A stretch of DNA of 64,000 nt from CBDCVY01 sp965223245 (GTDB taxonomy: Bacteria > Nitrospinota > Nitrospinia > Nitrospinales > Nitrospinaceae), in assembly GCA_965223245.1 (NCBI GenBank), contig CBDCVY010000013.1, positions 1,612,001 through 1,676,000 on the forward strand. Reading direction: 5' to 3'. The position numbers and the translations under genes were made by a program. Below the pieces are notes generated by a model. That model worked only from the letters and a program-made list of their open reading frames with translations. It did no database searches and was not told the origin of the DNA. How positions within the stretch are numbered: position 1 is the stretch's first letter; each line of letters opens with the position of its first letter. This document shows, piece by piece, positions 1 to 8,455 of this stretch.

Positions 1-936
1 ACCAATTCGATTTAATCCCTCACAAAGAACATCTCTTCGGTTTTTGTAGGTATCTCTAATTTCATTGACACAATCCCGAGGTCCATTTAGAGCAATTATG
101 GCAGCAATCTGGATGGGTTGGAACATGCCATAATCTTGATAGCTTTTTATTCTTGCCAGTGCATGAATAATATCATGATTCCCTACCATAAACCCTACTC
201 GCCAACCTGGCATATTATAACTTTTTGAAAGAGTAAAACATTCTACCCCAACCTCTTTTGCCCCCGGAACCTCCAAAAAACTCGGTGCCCTATAACCGTC
301 AAAAACCAAATCAGCGTAAGCAAAATCATGAATCACAATGAGTTCATGTTCTTTTGCAAAGGCTACTACCTTTTCAAAAAATTCAATTTCAACCACCTGG
401 GTTGTGGGATTATGGGGGAAATTTAAAATAAGTGCTTTAGGTCTGGGCCAATTTTGCTTGTAAGCACTTAATAGTGCTTCAAAAAAATCGGTATCTTTAT
501 TCATCGGTACCCCAATGACATCCCCATTTGACAGGATAAATGCATATGTATGGATAGGATATGTCGGTGTGGGTACAAGAACCGAATCCCCCGGGCTTGT
601 TATTGCTAATGCAAGATGAGAAATCCCCTCCTTAGATCCAATGGTGGCGATGGCTTCCTTATCTGGATCCAAATCTACATTGAAATTTCTTTTATACCAA
701 TTGGTAATAGCCAGTCGAAGTTTGGGAACTCCCATGGACTGCGAATATCGGTGATTATGTTCTTTTAAAGCAGACTCACATAGCTTTTCAACGATATGCT
801 TTGGAGTCGGTTGGTCAGGGTTCCCCATACCAAAATCGATAATGTCCTCGCCACGTCTACGCGCTTGGAGTTTTAACTCCGTAACAATATTAAAAACATA
901 GGGTGGAAGTCGATTGATTCTGGAAAACTCTTTCAT
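1..936 (-). CDS. alaC: Alanine-type PLP aminotransferase (AlaC-like), 3' end cut by window edge
   Basis: Fold-type I aminotransferase of the AlaC/AspC group, expected to interconvert pyruvate and alanine with glutamate in the cytoplasm. The frame is open from an ATG at 936 to the window edge, giving 312 residues; the C-terminal part lies outside. The N-terminus (MKEFSRINRLPPYVFNIVTE) with the following GEDIIDFGMGNPDQPTP is typical of AlaC. The PLP lysine is K238 in SKSYNMPGWRVGF, the form seen in AlaC rather than in LL-diaminopimelate aminotransferase. It reads away from uppP, with a 450-base non-coding gap between the two. Family assignment is secure; substrate (alanine versus another amino acid) is inferred from motif similarity. 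Confidence 0.85.
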   Translation of the reverse strand, partial: MKEFSRINRLPPYVFNIVTELKLQARRRGEDIIDFGMGNPDQPTPKHIVEKLCESALKEHNHRYSQSMGVPKLRLAITNWYKRNFNVDLDPDKEAIATIGSKEGISHLALAITSPGDSVLVPTPTYPIHTYAFILSNGDVIGVPMNKDTDFFEALLSAYKQNWPRPKALILNFPHNPTTQVVEIEFFEKVVAFAKEHELIVIHDFAYADLVFDGYRAPSFLEVPGAKEVGVECFTLSKSYNMPGWRVGFMVGNHDIIHALARIKSYQDYGMFQPIQIAAIIALNGPRDCVNEIRDTYKNRRDVLCEGLNRIG

Positions 937-1388
937 AACAATTAATTAAATTACCTAAATTTTTGATTAAGTTAAAAAAATCCCTTAACCTGCAGTTTAA
1001 AGGGTTTATCTGAGAAGAAAACAGTTTATCTTTAGGATTTGAAGAAATAATCGGCTGGGTCAAAATCAAAATATTTAAAACCTGACGGACCACATTTGAG
1101 TAAACATAGCATAAATGCTTAACCTCAGCAATTGCTTAAATCAGCCCAATTATTATTCTATTTTAAGAGTTATATTAAAGCATCGTTTCATTTTCTTAAA
1201 TCATTTGACAGCGCTTTTTTGTAAAGAAAATAGATTTCTGGTAGGATTGATGGACACCAGAAAGTACTTGCCTCATGTTATCTGGTTTTTATATTTTTAC
1301 CGCGCGCGGTTTTTCAAGATACCCCCTTTTCGTAAAACATTACTATCCACCTTTTGGGTGAAATTCTTTTAATAGGGTCAAAATATTC
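937..1388. other. Long intergenic region between alaC (-) and uppP (+)
   Basis: About 450 bases of AT-rich sequence separating divergent genes, so promoters for both should lie here. A short open frame at 1115-1372 exists but has no ribosome-binding site and no recognisable protein features. The only striking element is a GC-only palindrome at 1299-1310, listed separately. No RNA gene was recognised. Confidence 0.5.
1299..1310. promoter_or_regulatory. 12-bp perfect GC palindrome upstream of uppP
   Basis: ACCGCGCGCGGT is a perfect palindrome in very AT-rich surroundings, followed on the + strand by TTTT. It could be an operator for a dimeric regulator or a very short hairpin terminator (ACCG/CGGT stem). 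It lies about 80 bases upstream of the uppP start. Function is not established. Confidence 0.3.
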
Positions 1389-2201
1389 ATGGATTTTCTT
1401 CAAGCCATAATATTAGGGTTGTTACAAGGTCTAACTGAATTTTTGCCGGTTTCCAGTTCTGGCCATTTAATTTTAGCTCCACATGTATTTGGATTTAAAG
1501 ACCAAGGGTTGGCTATGGACGCCATTCTTCATCTTGCGACACTTTTAGCAATTTTCTTATATTTTAAAGACGATCTTATTAAATTATTCAAAGGATTTTT
1601 TTCGAGTAATAAAAATGATCCCTATCGAAAATTAGCATGGAGTATTGTTGTTGCTACCATTCCTGCGGGTGTTGTTGGATTGGCTTTTGAAGACTGGATT
1701 GAGGTAAATTTAAGGAGTACCACTTTTGTTGCCTGTAATTTAATTTTTTGGTCGATTATATTTTTTGTGGCGGACCGGACTTTTCAAAAGAACCAAAATT
1801 CCAAAGAACACATAGATCAACTGAGTTTAGGTAAAGTCTTTTTTATAGGATGTGCTCAAGCTATTGCATTATTACCGGGAACTTCTCGTTCTGGGATTAC
1901 CATTGCAGCTGGGCTATTTCAGGGATTAAATCAGGTAACTGCGGCCAGGTTTTCTTTCTTATTGGGAACCCCGGTTATTTTAGCGGCAGGACTTCTAAAA
2001 TCATTTTCAATAATCTCTAAACCGTCAGAAGAATTACATTTCTCAACACTACAATTGGGAATAGGTTTTTTCACAGCCTTTCTTTCAGGCTATTTTGCTA
2101 TCAAGCTTTTAATGAATATAGTTTCCCGTTATGGGTTATTTCCTTTCATTATTTATCGATTGGTATTGGCGGCAGGAATATTAATTTATTTTTCCAATTA
2201 A
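1389..2201 (+). CDS. uppP: Undecaprenyl-diphosphatase UppP (BacA)
   Basis: Integral membrane phosphatase that removes one phosphate from undecaprenyl diphosphate, recycling the lipid carrier for peptidoglycan and O-antigen synthesis; extra copies give bacitracin resistance. The 270-residue length is normal for the family. The N-terminal motif GLTEFLPVSSSGHLIL and the second motif LLPGTSRSGITIAAG, which carries the catalytic Arg/Ser region, are both intact. Several hydrophobic segments fill the rest. It is monocistronic as far as can be seen, ending in a strong hairpin shared with the convergent gene downstream. Confidence 0.96.
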   Translation: MDFLQAIILGLLQGLTEFLPVSSSGHLILAPHVFGFKDQGLAMDAILHLATLLAIFLYFKDDLIKLFKGFFSSNKNDPYRKLAWSIVVATIPAGVVGLAFEDWIEVNLRSTTFVACNLIFWSIIFFVADRTFQKNQNSKEHIDQLSLGKVFFIGCAQAIALLPGTSRSGITIAAGLFQGLNQVTAARFSFLLGTPVILAAGLLKSFSIISKPSEELHFSTLQLGIGFFTAFLSGYFAIKLLMNIVSRYGLFPFIIYRLVLAAGILIYFSN

Positions 2202-2207
2202 CAAATG

Positions 2208-2241
2208 AAAAAAGCCGACCCAATATTGGGCCGGCTTTCCC
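2208..2241. terminator. Bidirectional intrinsic terminator
   Basis: Left arm 2211-2222 and right arm 2227-2238 form a 12-bp stem with one mismatch and a 4-base loop. A-tracts lie on the left and pyrimidines on the right. It sits between the convergent uppP and the small exported protein gene, so it can stop transcription from both sides. Confidence 0.85.
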
Positions 2242-2260
2242 CATTTAATCTGTTTGCGAA

Positions 2261-2671
2261 TTAACCGCAGGTTACATTGATATCGATCGTACCAGTGTTA
2301 GTGATTCGTACTTCACCACTAATATCACCAATAGAATCTCCACGGCTGAATTCAGTTTGCTTGGTCAAAACAACTTTATTCCGACCCATGCTGTGCTTGT
2401 CCTTCATTCCAACTTTACGATCACCTTCAAAACCTTGATGGTCTGTTGGACCCAAGGTAATTGGAACAGTCGTCGCGTTGGAAGATTTCCATACTACGGC
2501 ATTTGCATTTCCACGATCACCAGCAGAAGAGTTTCCAGACGCTTCTAATGTTATAGAACTTGCATCTGTACAAGAGGTTTTTCCACCAGGCTTAATTGTC
2601 CCTGCAAATGCGGGAGAAGCGAAATAGAGAGCCAAAATTGAAACGAAAGCGATGAGGGCGAGTTTTCTCAT
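2261..2671 (-). CDS. Small exported protein of unknown function
   Basis: 136 residues beginning with a clear Sec signal peptide (basic MRK, a hydrophobic core, then SPAFA as likely cleavage site near residue 23). The mature part is about 113 residues, rich in Gly, Ser, Thr and Asn. It has just two cysteines, one near its N-terminus (KTSCTD) and one as the penultimate residue (VTCG), suggesting one disulfide that ties the ends of a beta-type domain. A strong GGGAGG ribosome-binding site at 2678-2683 fixes the start. It stands alone, with more than 400 bases upstream and a strong terminator downstream, as expected for an individually controlled and perhaps abundant protein. I do not recognise the family; a periplasmic or surface location is inferred. 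Confidence 0.8.
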   Translation of the reverse strand: MRKLALIAFVSILALYFASPAFAGTIKPGGKTSCTDASSITLEASGNSSAGDRGNANAVVWKSSNATTVPITLGPTDHQGFEGDRKVGMKDKHSMGRNKVVLTKQTEFSRGDSIGDISGEVRITNTGTIDINVTCG

Positions 2672-3095
2672 TGTTTTCCTCCCTTACCCAAAATTAATAA
2701 TAAAGTAATTTCCCCTAATTTTCTTTAGGATTAACATCTTTGATTAGACCCGTTAAAATAGGACCTAAATTAAAAAAGTTAAACCCATATTAAAACTCAG
2801 ACTAAAACGAAAAGCCTAAGACCGACTTATTATTAAGTAAGAAAAGGTACTAAAAATACAGAACTTACGGTTATAAATTAACCCCATTCTGAATACGAGC
2901 CAGTATACTTAATGATCAAATGAAGTCAATAGTTATTTAGGAATTTAAGGCTCAAAAAATAATTTTTTCCTATATTTTATCAGGTGTTTTTCCTACTTAA
3001 AATCGAGGAAATATATTAGGATAGTTAAAGGCATCAAATAAAATAAAAATAATATTTTCAATTACTTATATAAGAAAACTCAGCTTATTCCTCTT
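2672..3095. other. Long intergenic region between divergent genes
   Basis: About 420 bases of very AT-rich sequence between the small exported protein (-) and the VTT-domain membrane protein (+). It should hold both promoters, but no convincing -35/-10 pair, riboswitch or RNA gene could be picked out. Stop codons are frequent in the frames inspected. Confidence 0.5.
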
Positions 3096-3788
3096 ATGTC
3101 TAAATCCTCTCTTCATTCTATAATCTCATTCAAATCAGGGATAAGTCCTAAGTCTAGGTTCATTCGTTTTCTTACATTAATTTTTTTGGGGGCCTTAATA
3201 GGGTTTCTAACCATAAGAAAAGGGTTTCACTTAACTCCTGAAAACTTTAAACAATTAATTTTAGATTTGGGAATTCTCGGTCCCATCCTATATATATTTA
3301 TTTTTTCTATAAGACCCCTCTTCCTCATCCCTTCAATCGCTTTATTTATTGGAGGAGGTTTGGCCTATGGTCCAGTATGGGGTCCTATCTATGCATCATT
3401 GGGTGTTGCTATTGGCGGGAGCTTGGGGTTTTGGATCGCACGAAAAATGGGACATGAATATGTGATAAACAAACTCAAAGTGGGGAAGGATGTTTTAGAA
3501 AATACTCGGTTTACCTTTTCTGCAGTTTTTATTTTAAGTTTGTTACCAATTATGCCAGTCACAGTGATTAACTATGGGGCAGGTTTGTCCCCAATGAGAT
3601 ACCCTCACTATATTTTATCTCATTTGTTAGGAATGATTCCCAGGGCTTTTGCCTTCGGATTTTTTGGAAATTCTTTACTAGATATTGGAGGACCCAAATT
3701 TAAATTAGCTTTGGGAATTTTGGTAATTTTAAGCTTAATTACTCTATGGTGGAAAGTTAGATCATCTAATAAAAAAAATTATAACTAA
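3096..3788 (+). CDS. TVP38/TMEM64-type (VTT/DedA superfamily) membrane protein
   Basis: 230-residue polytopic membrane protein. A hydrophobic N-terminal helix around residues 25-40 is followed by a VTT-type core containing IRPLFLIPSIALFIGGGLAYGPVWG, GGSLGFWIARKMG and LLPIMPVTVINYGAGLSPM. The glycines, the prolines and the FWIAR segment are hallmarks of the SNARE-associated/VTT fold. Bacterial members are linked to envelope integrity, lipid scrambling and membrane-potential phenotypes; no precise substrate can be assigned. It ends 10 bases before the convergent Cys-rich gene, with no obvious terminator between them. Confidence 0.85.
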   Translation: MSKSSLHSIISFKSGISPKSRFIRFLTLIFLGALIGFLTIRKGFHLTPENFKQLILDLGILGPILYIFIFSIRPLFLIPSIALFIGGGLAYGPVWGPIYASLGVAIGGSLGFWIARKMGHEYVINKLKVGKDVLENTRFTFSAVFILSLLPIMPVTVINYGAGLSPMRYPHYILSHLLGMIPRAFAFGFFGNSLLDIGGPKFKLALGILVILSLITLWWKVRSSNKKNYN

Positions 3789-3798
3789 ATTTTTAATT

Positions 3799-4284
3799 CT
3801 AATTGGTGCAGAGGCTACTAACAAACCCATCCCCATCCTTGTCATCCCCTAGGGTATTAGGATCACAATCCTCATCGTGATTGTTGCAGATCTCAGTATT
3901 TCCGGGGTATCTATTCCTATCTTGATCATCACAATCAGCTCCTCCACATTGGACAGCATTAACACCGTCACCATCTTTATCAGGAACTTCACAGGCTTCC
4001 CCATATGCAGAAGCACAACGTTGCTCCTTCTCATTACAAACTTTTGACCTATCACGAATTGGGCAAGGAGGAGTCCCCGCCCTGCATTCTCCCTCAATAA
4101 CTTCTCTACGCTCAGAGTCAATTTCTACTCCTACGCACCTTTCTACTCCATTACACCATAATCCATCGTCGCAATGACTGTCCCTACGACATCCTGATTC
4201 TGCAAACGAAACCGGGGACAATGAAATTAAATTTAATAAAATAAAAATTATCAGAAATGGTTTCATGTTTTGGTTAACAATCAT
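3799..4284 (-). CDS. Exported Cys-rich protein with MopE-like metal-binding motifs
   Basis: 161 residues with an N-terminal signal peptide (hydrophobic stretch ending near SFAES). Next comes a cysteine-rich block (CRRDSHCDDGLWCNG, then three more paired-Cys segments). Then follows a MopE-type motif, DKDGDG...CGGADCDDQDRNRYPGN.EICNNHDEDCD, in which Asp/Cys patterns predict calcium or copper binding. A second DKDGDGF begins but stops almost at once at the C-terminus, so the last module looks truncated. The ATG at 4284 lies 3 bases after the stop of the upstream gene, so the two are co-transcribed and probably translationally coupled. A second ATG at 4266 also precedes the signal peptide and could be the real start. 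Extracellular metal binding is inferred from MopE of methanotrophs. Confidence 0.75.
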   Translation of the reverse strand: MIVNQNMKPFLIIFILLNLISLSPVSFAESGCRRDSHCDDGLWCNGVERCVGVEIDSERREVIEGECRAGTPPCPIRDRSKVCNEKEQRCASAYGEACEVPDKDGDGVNAVQCGGADCDDQDRNRYPGNTEICNNHDEDCDPNTLGDDKDGDGFVSSLCTN

Positions 4285-4287
4285 GAA

Positions 4288-6822
4288 TTAATTTTCCAAA
4301 CTTCCATTACAGTTTTCATCAATTTCGTTTCCTGGGATTTCTGGAGCATCCGGTCGAACATCAAAATTACTATCATCGCAATCACCTTTTCGAGCCGAAT
4401 ACCCTATGGCAGCACAGTGATAGACTTTGGACCTATTACCATCCCCCCAACCATCTTCATCAGCATCTAGATACTGTTCAGGAGCTCCTTCGTTTACCGT
4501 TCCATCGCAATTATTGTCGATTGTATCGCAAGGTATTTCTGCAGCATGAGGATGAACCGCAGGGTTATTATCGTCACAATCCAATCCATATGTTCCATAG
4601 TAGGTGCCTGACGGAACCATACGCTCCCGACGTTCTCGTTCGCGCTTCGCCTTATCAATATTTGCAAGGAGTTCATTATATTCACTGACATGCCTGCGAT
4701 AAATTGCAGAACCTCTTTCACGAAGCCCGGAGGTTCCTTTGGCTGTTGATGCACCTGGAACAGTTCCACCCAAATCTCTGCCAGTGGTTGGAGTGCGTGG
4801 ATTGGTAGTTCCCGAAGGCGCAGTGGCATTAGATGAAGTCGTACTTTGGGTGGATTCCGAATTTGTATTGTCATTTGTCCCAGGCAAAGTCGTTGGCAAA
4901 TGAGGAGTGGATGGCTTCTTTTCTAAAGGTATTTGAGATTGTTTAGTCGCATAAGGTTTATCAGAGCTAGAAATACTTCTCTTAGAACTTACTACTCCTT
5001 CAGGCATTCCCCCACTGGACTTAAAAGCTGTTGGGCCTCCAAGACTAATAAGATAACGAGCCACCTCTTCTACTTCGGCATCTGTTAACCAATCGATTCC
5101 ACCCCTATCTGGCATGCCTCGTGCTCCACCCAGTGCCGTGTCTAACATTCGCTCGAATCCTTTTTCGCCTTCAATTTCCACTAACTCGCCAGGAGAAGGA
5201 GCGGATCCAGTATTATCCATTTTGTGGCATCCCATACAACGTTCAGCAATTTCTGGTACCGTAGGGTTCCATTCTTTAGTAGATGTTGCCGTATTGTTTG
5301 CGGGTGATTCCGGAACTGATTTGTCTTCATTTAATTTTGCGATAAACAAATAAGATCCCCTCGCCCATTTCCAGGTCGACGGCCAACTTTCAAGAGAAAC
5401 CCGATGCTCTTGGTCAATCCGTAAGGGAGGAATCATAATTGGGTTTCTAATTTCAGCTAAAAGGTTTGACGGACACTCCCCTTCATCAGTTTTTTGACAA
5501 GTCAACTGAAGAGGAGCTTCAACAATAGTATCGCTTTTTCCTTTATTTGTTATGACAATTTCGGGTGCCATTGGTTGAGGCAATTCCACAACCAGATCCG
5601 CCTGGGTAAGAATTTGATCTATTATTTTTTCATCAGGTGTTTTTATCTCCTTATCCTGGCCACCTAAATCAGCAGCCCGTCTACTTGCCGGGGAATTGGA
5701 AGCCACACCAGGAACATTCGAACTTGAGGTACAATCCAGTTCAAGGCCTCTATGAGGAACCACGTTAACTCTCGCAAATAATCGATTATTATTTTCGTTA
5801 TTCTCTAACACACTATTAGAACTATCAAGCATTACAGATAAAATATGTTCGCCAATTCCAAGTTCAATCGACTTTGCAATAGTTTGACCGGACCAACCAG
5901 GATCATGTGACTGCGACATAGAAACGACTTCTCTCTGGTCCAGGGTTGCTCGAATTTGAAAACTCAAACGATTCGTATTCGAATTACTCGCGGGTTGGAA
6001 TTGAAAAACAAAATAAAACAACTTTCGAATAGTACATTCTCTAGTTTTTATAACACTGGCAGTCGCAAGAGGGGGTACTTTATCAGGCAATGCCCTCAGG
6101 CCATTGGAGTGATCCCCTACCTTGTAAGAAAGACTTTTCAACCAAATATCCGGAAGTGCTTCTTTAGGAGGAGTGGGTAATCCTTTTTCCGGAACTTTTG
6201 TGGATTTCCCAATGCCTGGAATAGTAGGGATAGTTTTACTTTCAACTTGAGGGGCATCCCCGGAATGCGGAGTCTTTTCTCCCATTGGAGCAGTCGGGGG
6301 ATTTTTTCCAGCCAACCTTAGATCTCTATTCCTGAAAATTATTTTTTTCTTAGTTTCAAAATCTTGGTATGCTTTTTTTTTCAAGTTTTTCTTTTCTAGT
6401 TCGATTTGCTTTTTTTGTTCTTCATACCATTGGTTAAGCTCTGAAATCTTTCTCTGTTTTTCCTTTTTCAAAATTTTAAGTTTTTTGTTTCTTTTTGAGA
6501 CAGATTTTTCTGCGGCAAATATTCCACTTAGTTTCTCACTACTTTCAATTAGAATAATTTTATGTTTTTCAGATCTATGTCTAGTTAAATCTACAATTTT
6601 TTTGTAACTATCCTGTTGAATTTTTACAAGTTTTTTTACATGCACCTCATTCAACTTTGTATATTGCTGCGAAGATTCTTTTCTTATTTTATTTTTTTGT
6701 TTAACACTTAATTTGCTTTGAACTTTAAGGAGAGGAGAGGAAGCTTGTATTTTTTCTGCCTTTGCAAAAAATGGACAAAAAAGACTAGCCCAAAATATTA
6801 AAACCGGTAATAGTAATTTCAT
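4288..6822 (-). CDS. Large exported multidomain protein: coiled coil, CARDB-like, cytochrome c, MopE-like motifs
   Basis: 844 residues in clear modules. A signal peptide (1-22, cleaved near FAKAE) is followed by a Lys/Glu-rich coiled coil (about 25-170) and a Pro-rich linker. A CARDB-like beta domain covers about 225-365 (NSVLENNENNNRLFARV), and a second such stretch about 410-515. A class I c-type haem domain has C529-M-G-C532-H533, with a likely Met ligand in RGMPDRGG and a closing helix VEEVARYLISLGG, as in cytochrome c5. A Ser/Thr/Pro-rich linker comes next. The last 105 residues hold two MopE-like motifs (DCDDNNPAVHPHAAEIPCD..DNNCDG and DCDDSNFDVRPDAPEIPGNEIDENCNG). I infer a periplasmic or surface electron-transfer/metal-binding protein, working with the MopE-like product of the next gene. 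Partner and substrate are unknown. Confidence 0.8.
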   Translation of the reverse strand: MKLLLPVLIFWASLFCPFFAKAEKIQASSPLLKVQSKLSVKQKNKIRKESSQQYTKLNEVHVKKLVKIQQDSYKKIVDLTRHRSEKHKIILIESSEKLSGIFAAEKSVSKRNKKLKILKKEKQRKISELNQWYEEQKKQIELEKKNLKKKAYQDFETKKKIIFRNRDLRLAGKNPPTAPMGEKTPHSGDAPQVESKTIPTIPGIGKSTKVPEKGLPTPPKEALPDIWLKSLSYKVGDHSNGLRALPDKVPPLATASVIKTRECTIRKLFYFVFQFQPASNSNTNRLSFQIRATLDQREVVSMSQSHDPGWSGQTIAKSIELGIGEHILSVMLDSSNSVLENNENNNRLFARVNVVPHRGLELDCTSSSNVPGVASNSPASRRAADLGGQDKEIKTPDEKIIDQILTQADLVVELPQPMAPEIVITNKGKSDTIVEAPLQLTCQKTDEGECPSNLLAEIRNPIMIPPLRIDQEHRVSLESWPSTWKWARGSYLFIAKLNEDKSVPESPANNTATSTKEWNPTVPEIAERCMGCHKMDNTGSAPSPGELVEIEGEKGFERMLDTALGGARGMPDRGGIDWLTDAEVEEVARYLISLGGPTAFKSSGGMPEGVVSSKRSISSSDKPYATKQSQIPLEKKPSTPHLPTTLPGTNDNTNSESTQSTTSSNATAPSGTTNPRTPTTGRDLGGTVPGASTAKGTSGLRERGSAIYRRHVSEYNELLANIDKAKRERERRERMVPSGTYYGTYGLDCDDNNPAVHPHAAEIPCDTIDNNCDGTVNEGAPEQYLDADEDGWGDGNRSKVYHCAAIGYSARKGDCDDSNFDVRPDAPEIPGNEIDENCNGSLEN

Positions 6823-6974
6823 TGAAATTTGATTTAATACTTAGTTAAATTGGCTAATACCACATAATATAAGCAAAATCTTGAAGCGCATTTTACACAC
6901 TAAACATTATTTTTCATAGCCAAATTGATTTAAATTGGGAAGGATATCCAAATTTAAGTCAACAGAACTTAAAA

Positions 6975-8336
6975 TTATTTTTGAATGGTCTGATTATTTA
7001 AAATGGTCCCCGAAGGAAAGGAGATGGGACCATTATCATTTTTTATAACCACTTGGCCAGATAATGTAATGTCTCCTTTAAACGAAACATCGCCTTCAAT
7101 TTCTAATGAGTCCAAATTTAATAATTTTGGAACTTTAGGAACACGACTTTTGTAATCTTCAAATTGTGAAAATTGTTTTCCCCATTTAATAATAGGAAGG
7201 TTGGAAATTTTTCTTTTAGAATTACGGGTTAACTTCCCCTTATTCAAATTAAACAGATCGGATTGTATCAACATCAAATCGCTGGTATTTTTCACAGGAA
7301 GAAATCGATTTCTACTTACAACCAGCCCAATACTTTCAGAAAAGTTATCAATTGCAGAACCTATAGCTGTCTCTAACTGAATGACTGGATTATCTTCAAC
7401 TCTTTTTTCATTAATAATTAAATTTAAATCTAGAGGGCCTTTTTTTAGACGCTCTTGTAAACATTCCAAATGTATCCAAACATTATTGGTATTAAATACT
7501 TTAAATTTATCCACTCCACAAAATTCAGATAAATGTTCATCCGGCACCTGGGCCACTTCCAACAAATGCAAATTCCCACTGGATTCATAAAGGGTTCCTC
7601 CTTTAACATCCAAAGGAGTTTTTGGAGTCATTTCTAATACAAATGGGATCTTTTTGCTAATAACCTCATTTAAAATTTTTAAGTCAACCTCCGCCCCTAA
7701 GTTATCTACATTAGAAACAAAAAGAACTTTTATTCCCTTATTCAACATTTCATCCAACAAACCTTGATTTTGAAGACAATGAAAAATATCTCCATGTCCC
7801 GGAGGATACCAAGCCTCTTTGCTGTTAATTTTTAAAGCTAGTGGTTCCCCTGAGTTTTTATCGAGTCTTGGGAACTTGCTTTGCATAAAAGAATGAATAG
7901 CAACTGGAAAATCTTTATTCTTTAAGTATTCTTCAATCTCCGGATGAGTATAAAAACTGTTCATTAAATAAAGAGGGACATTTACTCCGAATTCTTTATT
8001 CAAGTAGGTCAACTGTTCTAATATTAAATCGAGGAAAGATTTATTTTCTCGAATTTTAATTAATGATTTTGGCCCAGAACATCCCATGCTGGTTCCCAAT
8101 CCCCCATTCAATTTACAGACAGCCAATTTCTCCAAAATATTTTGACATTTAGAGCCCTCTGGAGTTTTTAACGAATCATAATTTGGCAATTTTTCTAGAG
8201 TTGGGGATTTAATACGATTCCAATCTTTTAATTTTGCTGAACCTTCTCTATATTTATTGAAAAATCCCCAAAAGTACTCTAGGGTAGTTTCAGACAGGCC
8301 GATATTGTTCAATTTACTTTTTTCTTGAGATTCCAT
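6975..8336 (-). CDS. UTP-glucose-1-phosphate uridylyltransferase, eukaryotic (UGP2) type
   Basis: 453 residues of the UDPGP family, which makes UDP-glucose from UTP and glucose 1-phosphate. The nucleotide-binding motif CKLNGGLGTSMGCSGPKSLI (near residue 75) and LFVSNVDNLGA are those of the eukaryotic-type enzymes, not of the shorter GalU type common in bacteria. A C-terminal left-handed beta-helix-like tail (SLEIEGDVSFKGDITLSGQVVI) also matches UGP2. It is transcribed divergently from glycogen phosphorylase, whose product glucose 1-phosphate is this enzyme's substrate. The pair therefore links glycogen breakdown to UDP-glucose for polysaccharide or glycogen synthesis. Confidence 0.92.
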   Translation of the reverse strand: MESQEKSKLNNIGLSETTLEYFWGFFNKYREGSAKLKDWNRIKSPTLEKLPNYDSLKTPEGSKCQNILEKLAVCKLNGGLGTSMGCSGPKSLIKIRENKSFLDLILEQLTYLNKEFGVNVPLYLMNSFYTHPEIEEYLKNKDFPVAIHSFMQSKFPRLDKNSGEPLALKINSKEAWYPPGHGDIFHCLQNQGLLDEMLNKGIKVLFVSNVDNLGAEVDLKILNEVISKKIPFVLEMTPKTPLDVKGGTLYESSGNLHLLEVAQVPDEHLSEFCGVDKFKVFNTNNVWIHLECLQERLKKGPLDLNLIINEKRVEDNPVIQLETAIGSAIDNFSESIGLVVSRNRFLPVKNTSDLMLIQSDLFNLNKGKLTRNSKRKISNLPIIKWGKQFSQFEDYKSRVPKVPKLLNLDSLEIEGDVSFKGDITLSGQVVIKNDNGPISFPSGTILNNQTIQK

Positions 8337-8455
8337 TTTTAAAATTGAGTTTCCTCGGATAAACTATTAATAAATAAAACTTAATTAAGTACTTATTATA
8401 TTCGATAAATATTCGGACTCCAAGGTAATCACATTATTCAACGGGTGAAAAAATT

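Noticed and set aside
1115..1372. 85-codon open frame upstream of uppP
   Set aside because: No ribosome-binding site, no recognisable domain or signal, and the composition of untranslated AT-rich DNA. It also spans the likely promoter region of uppP.
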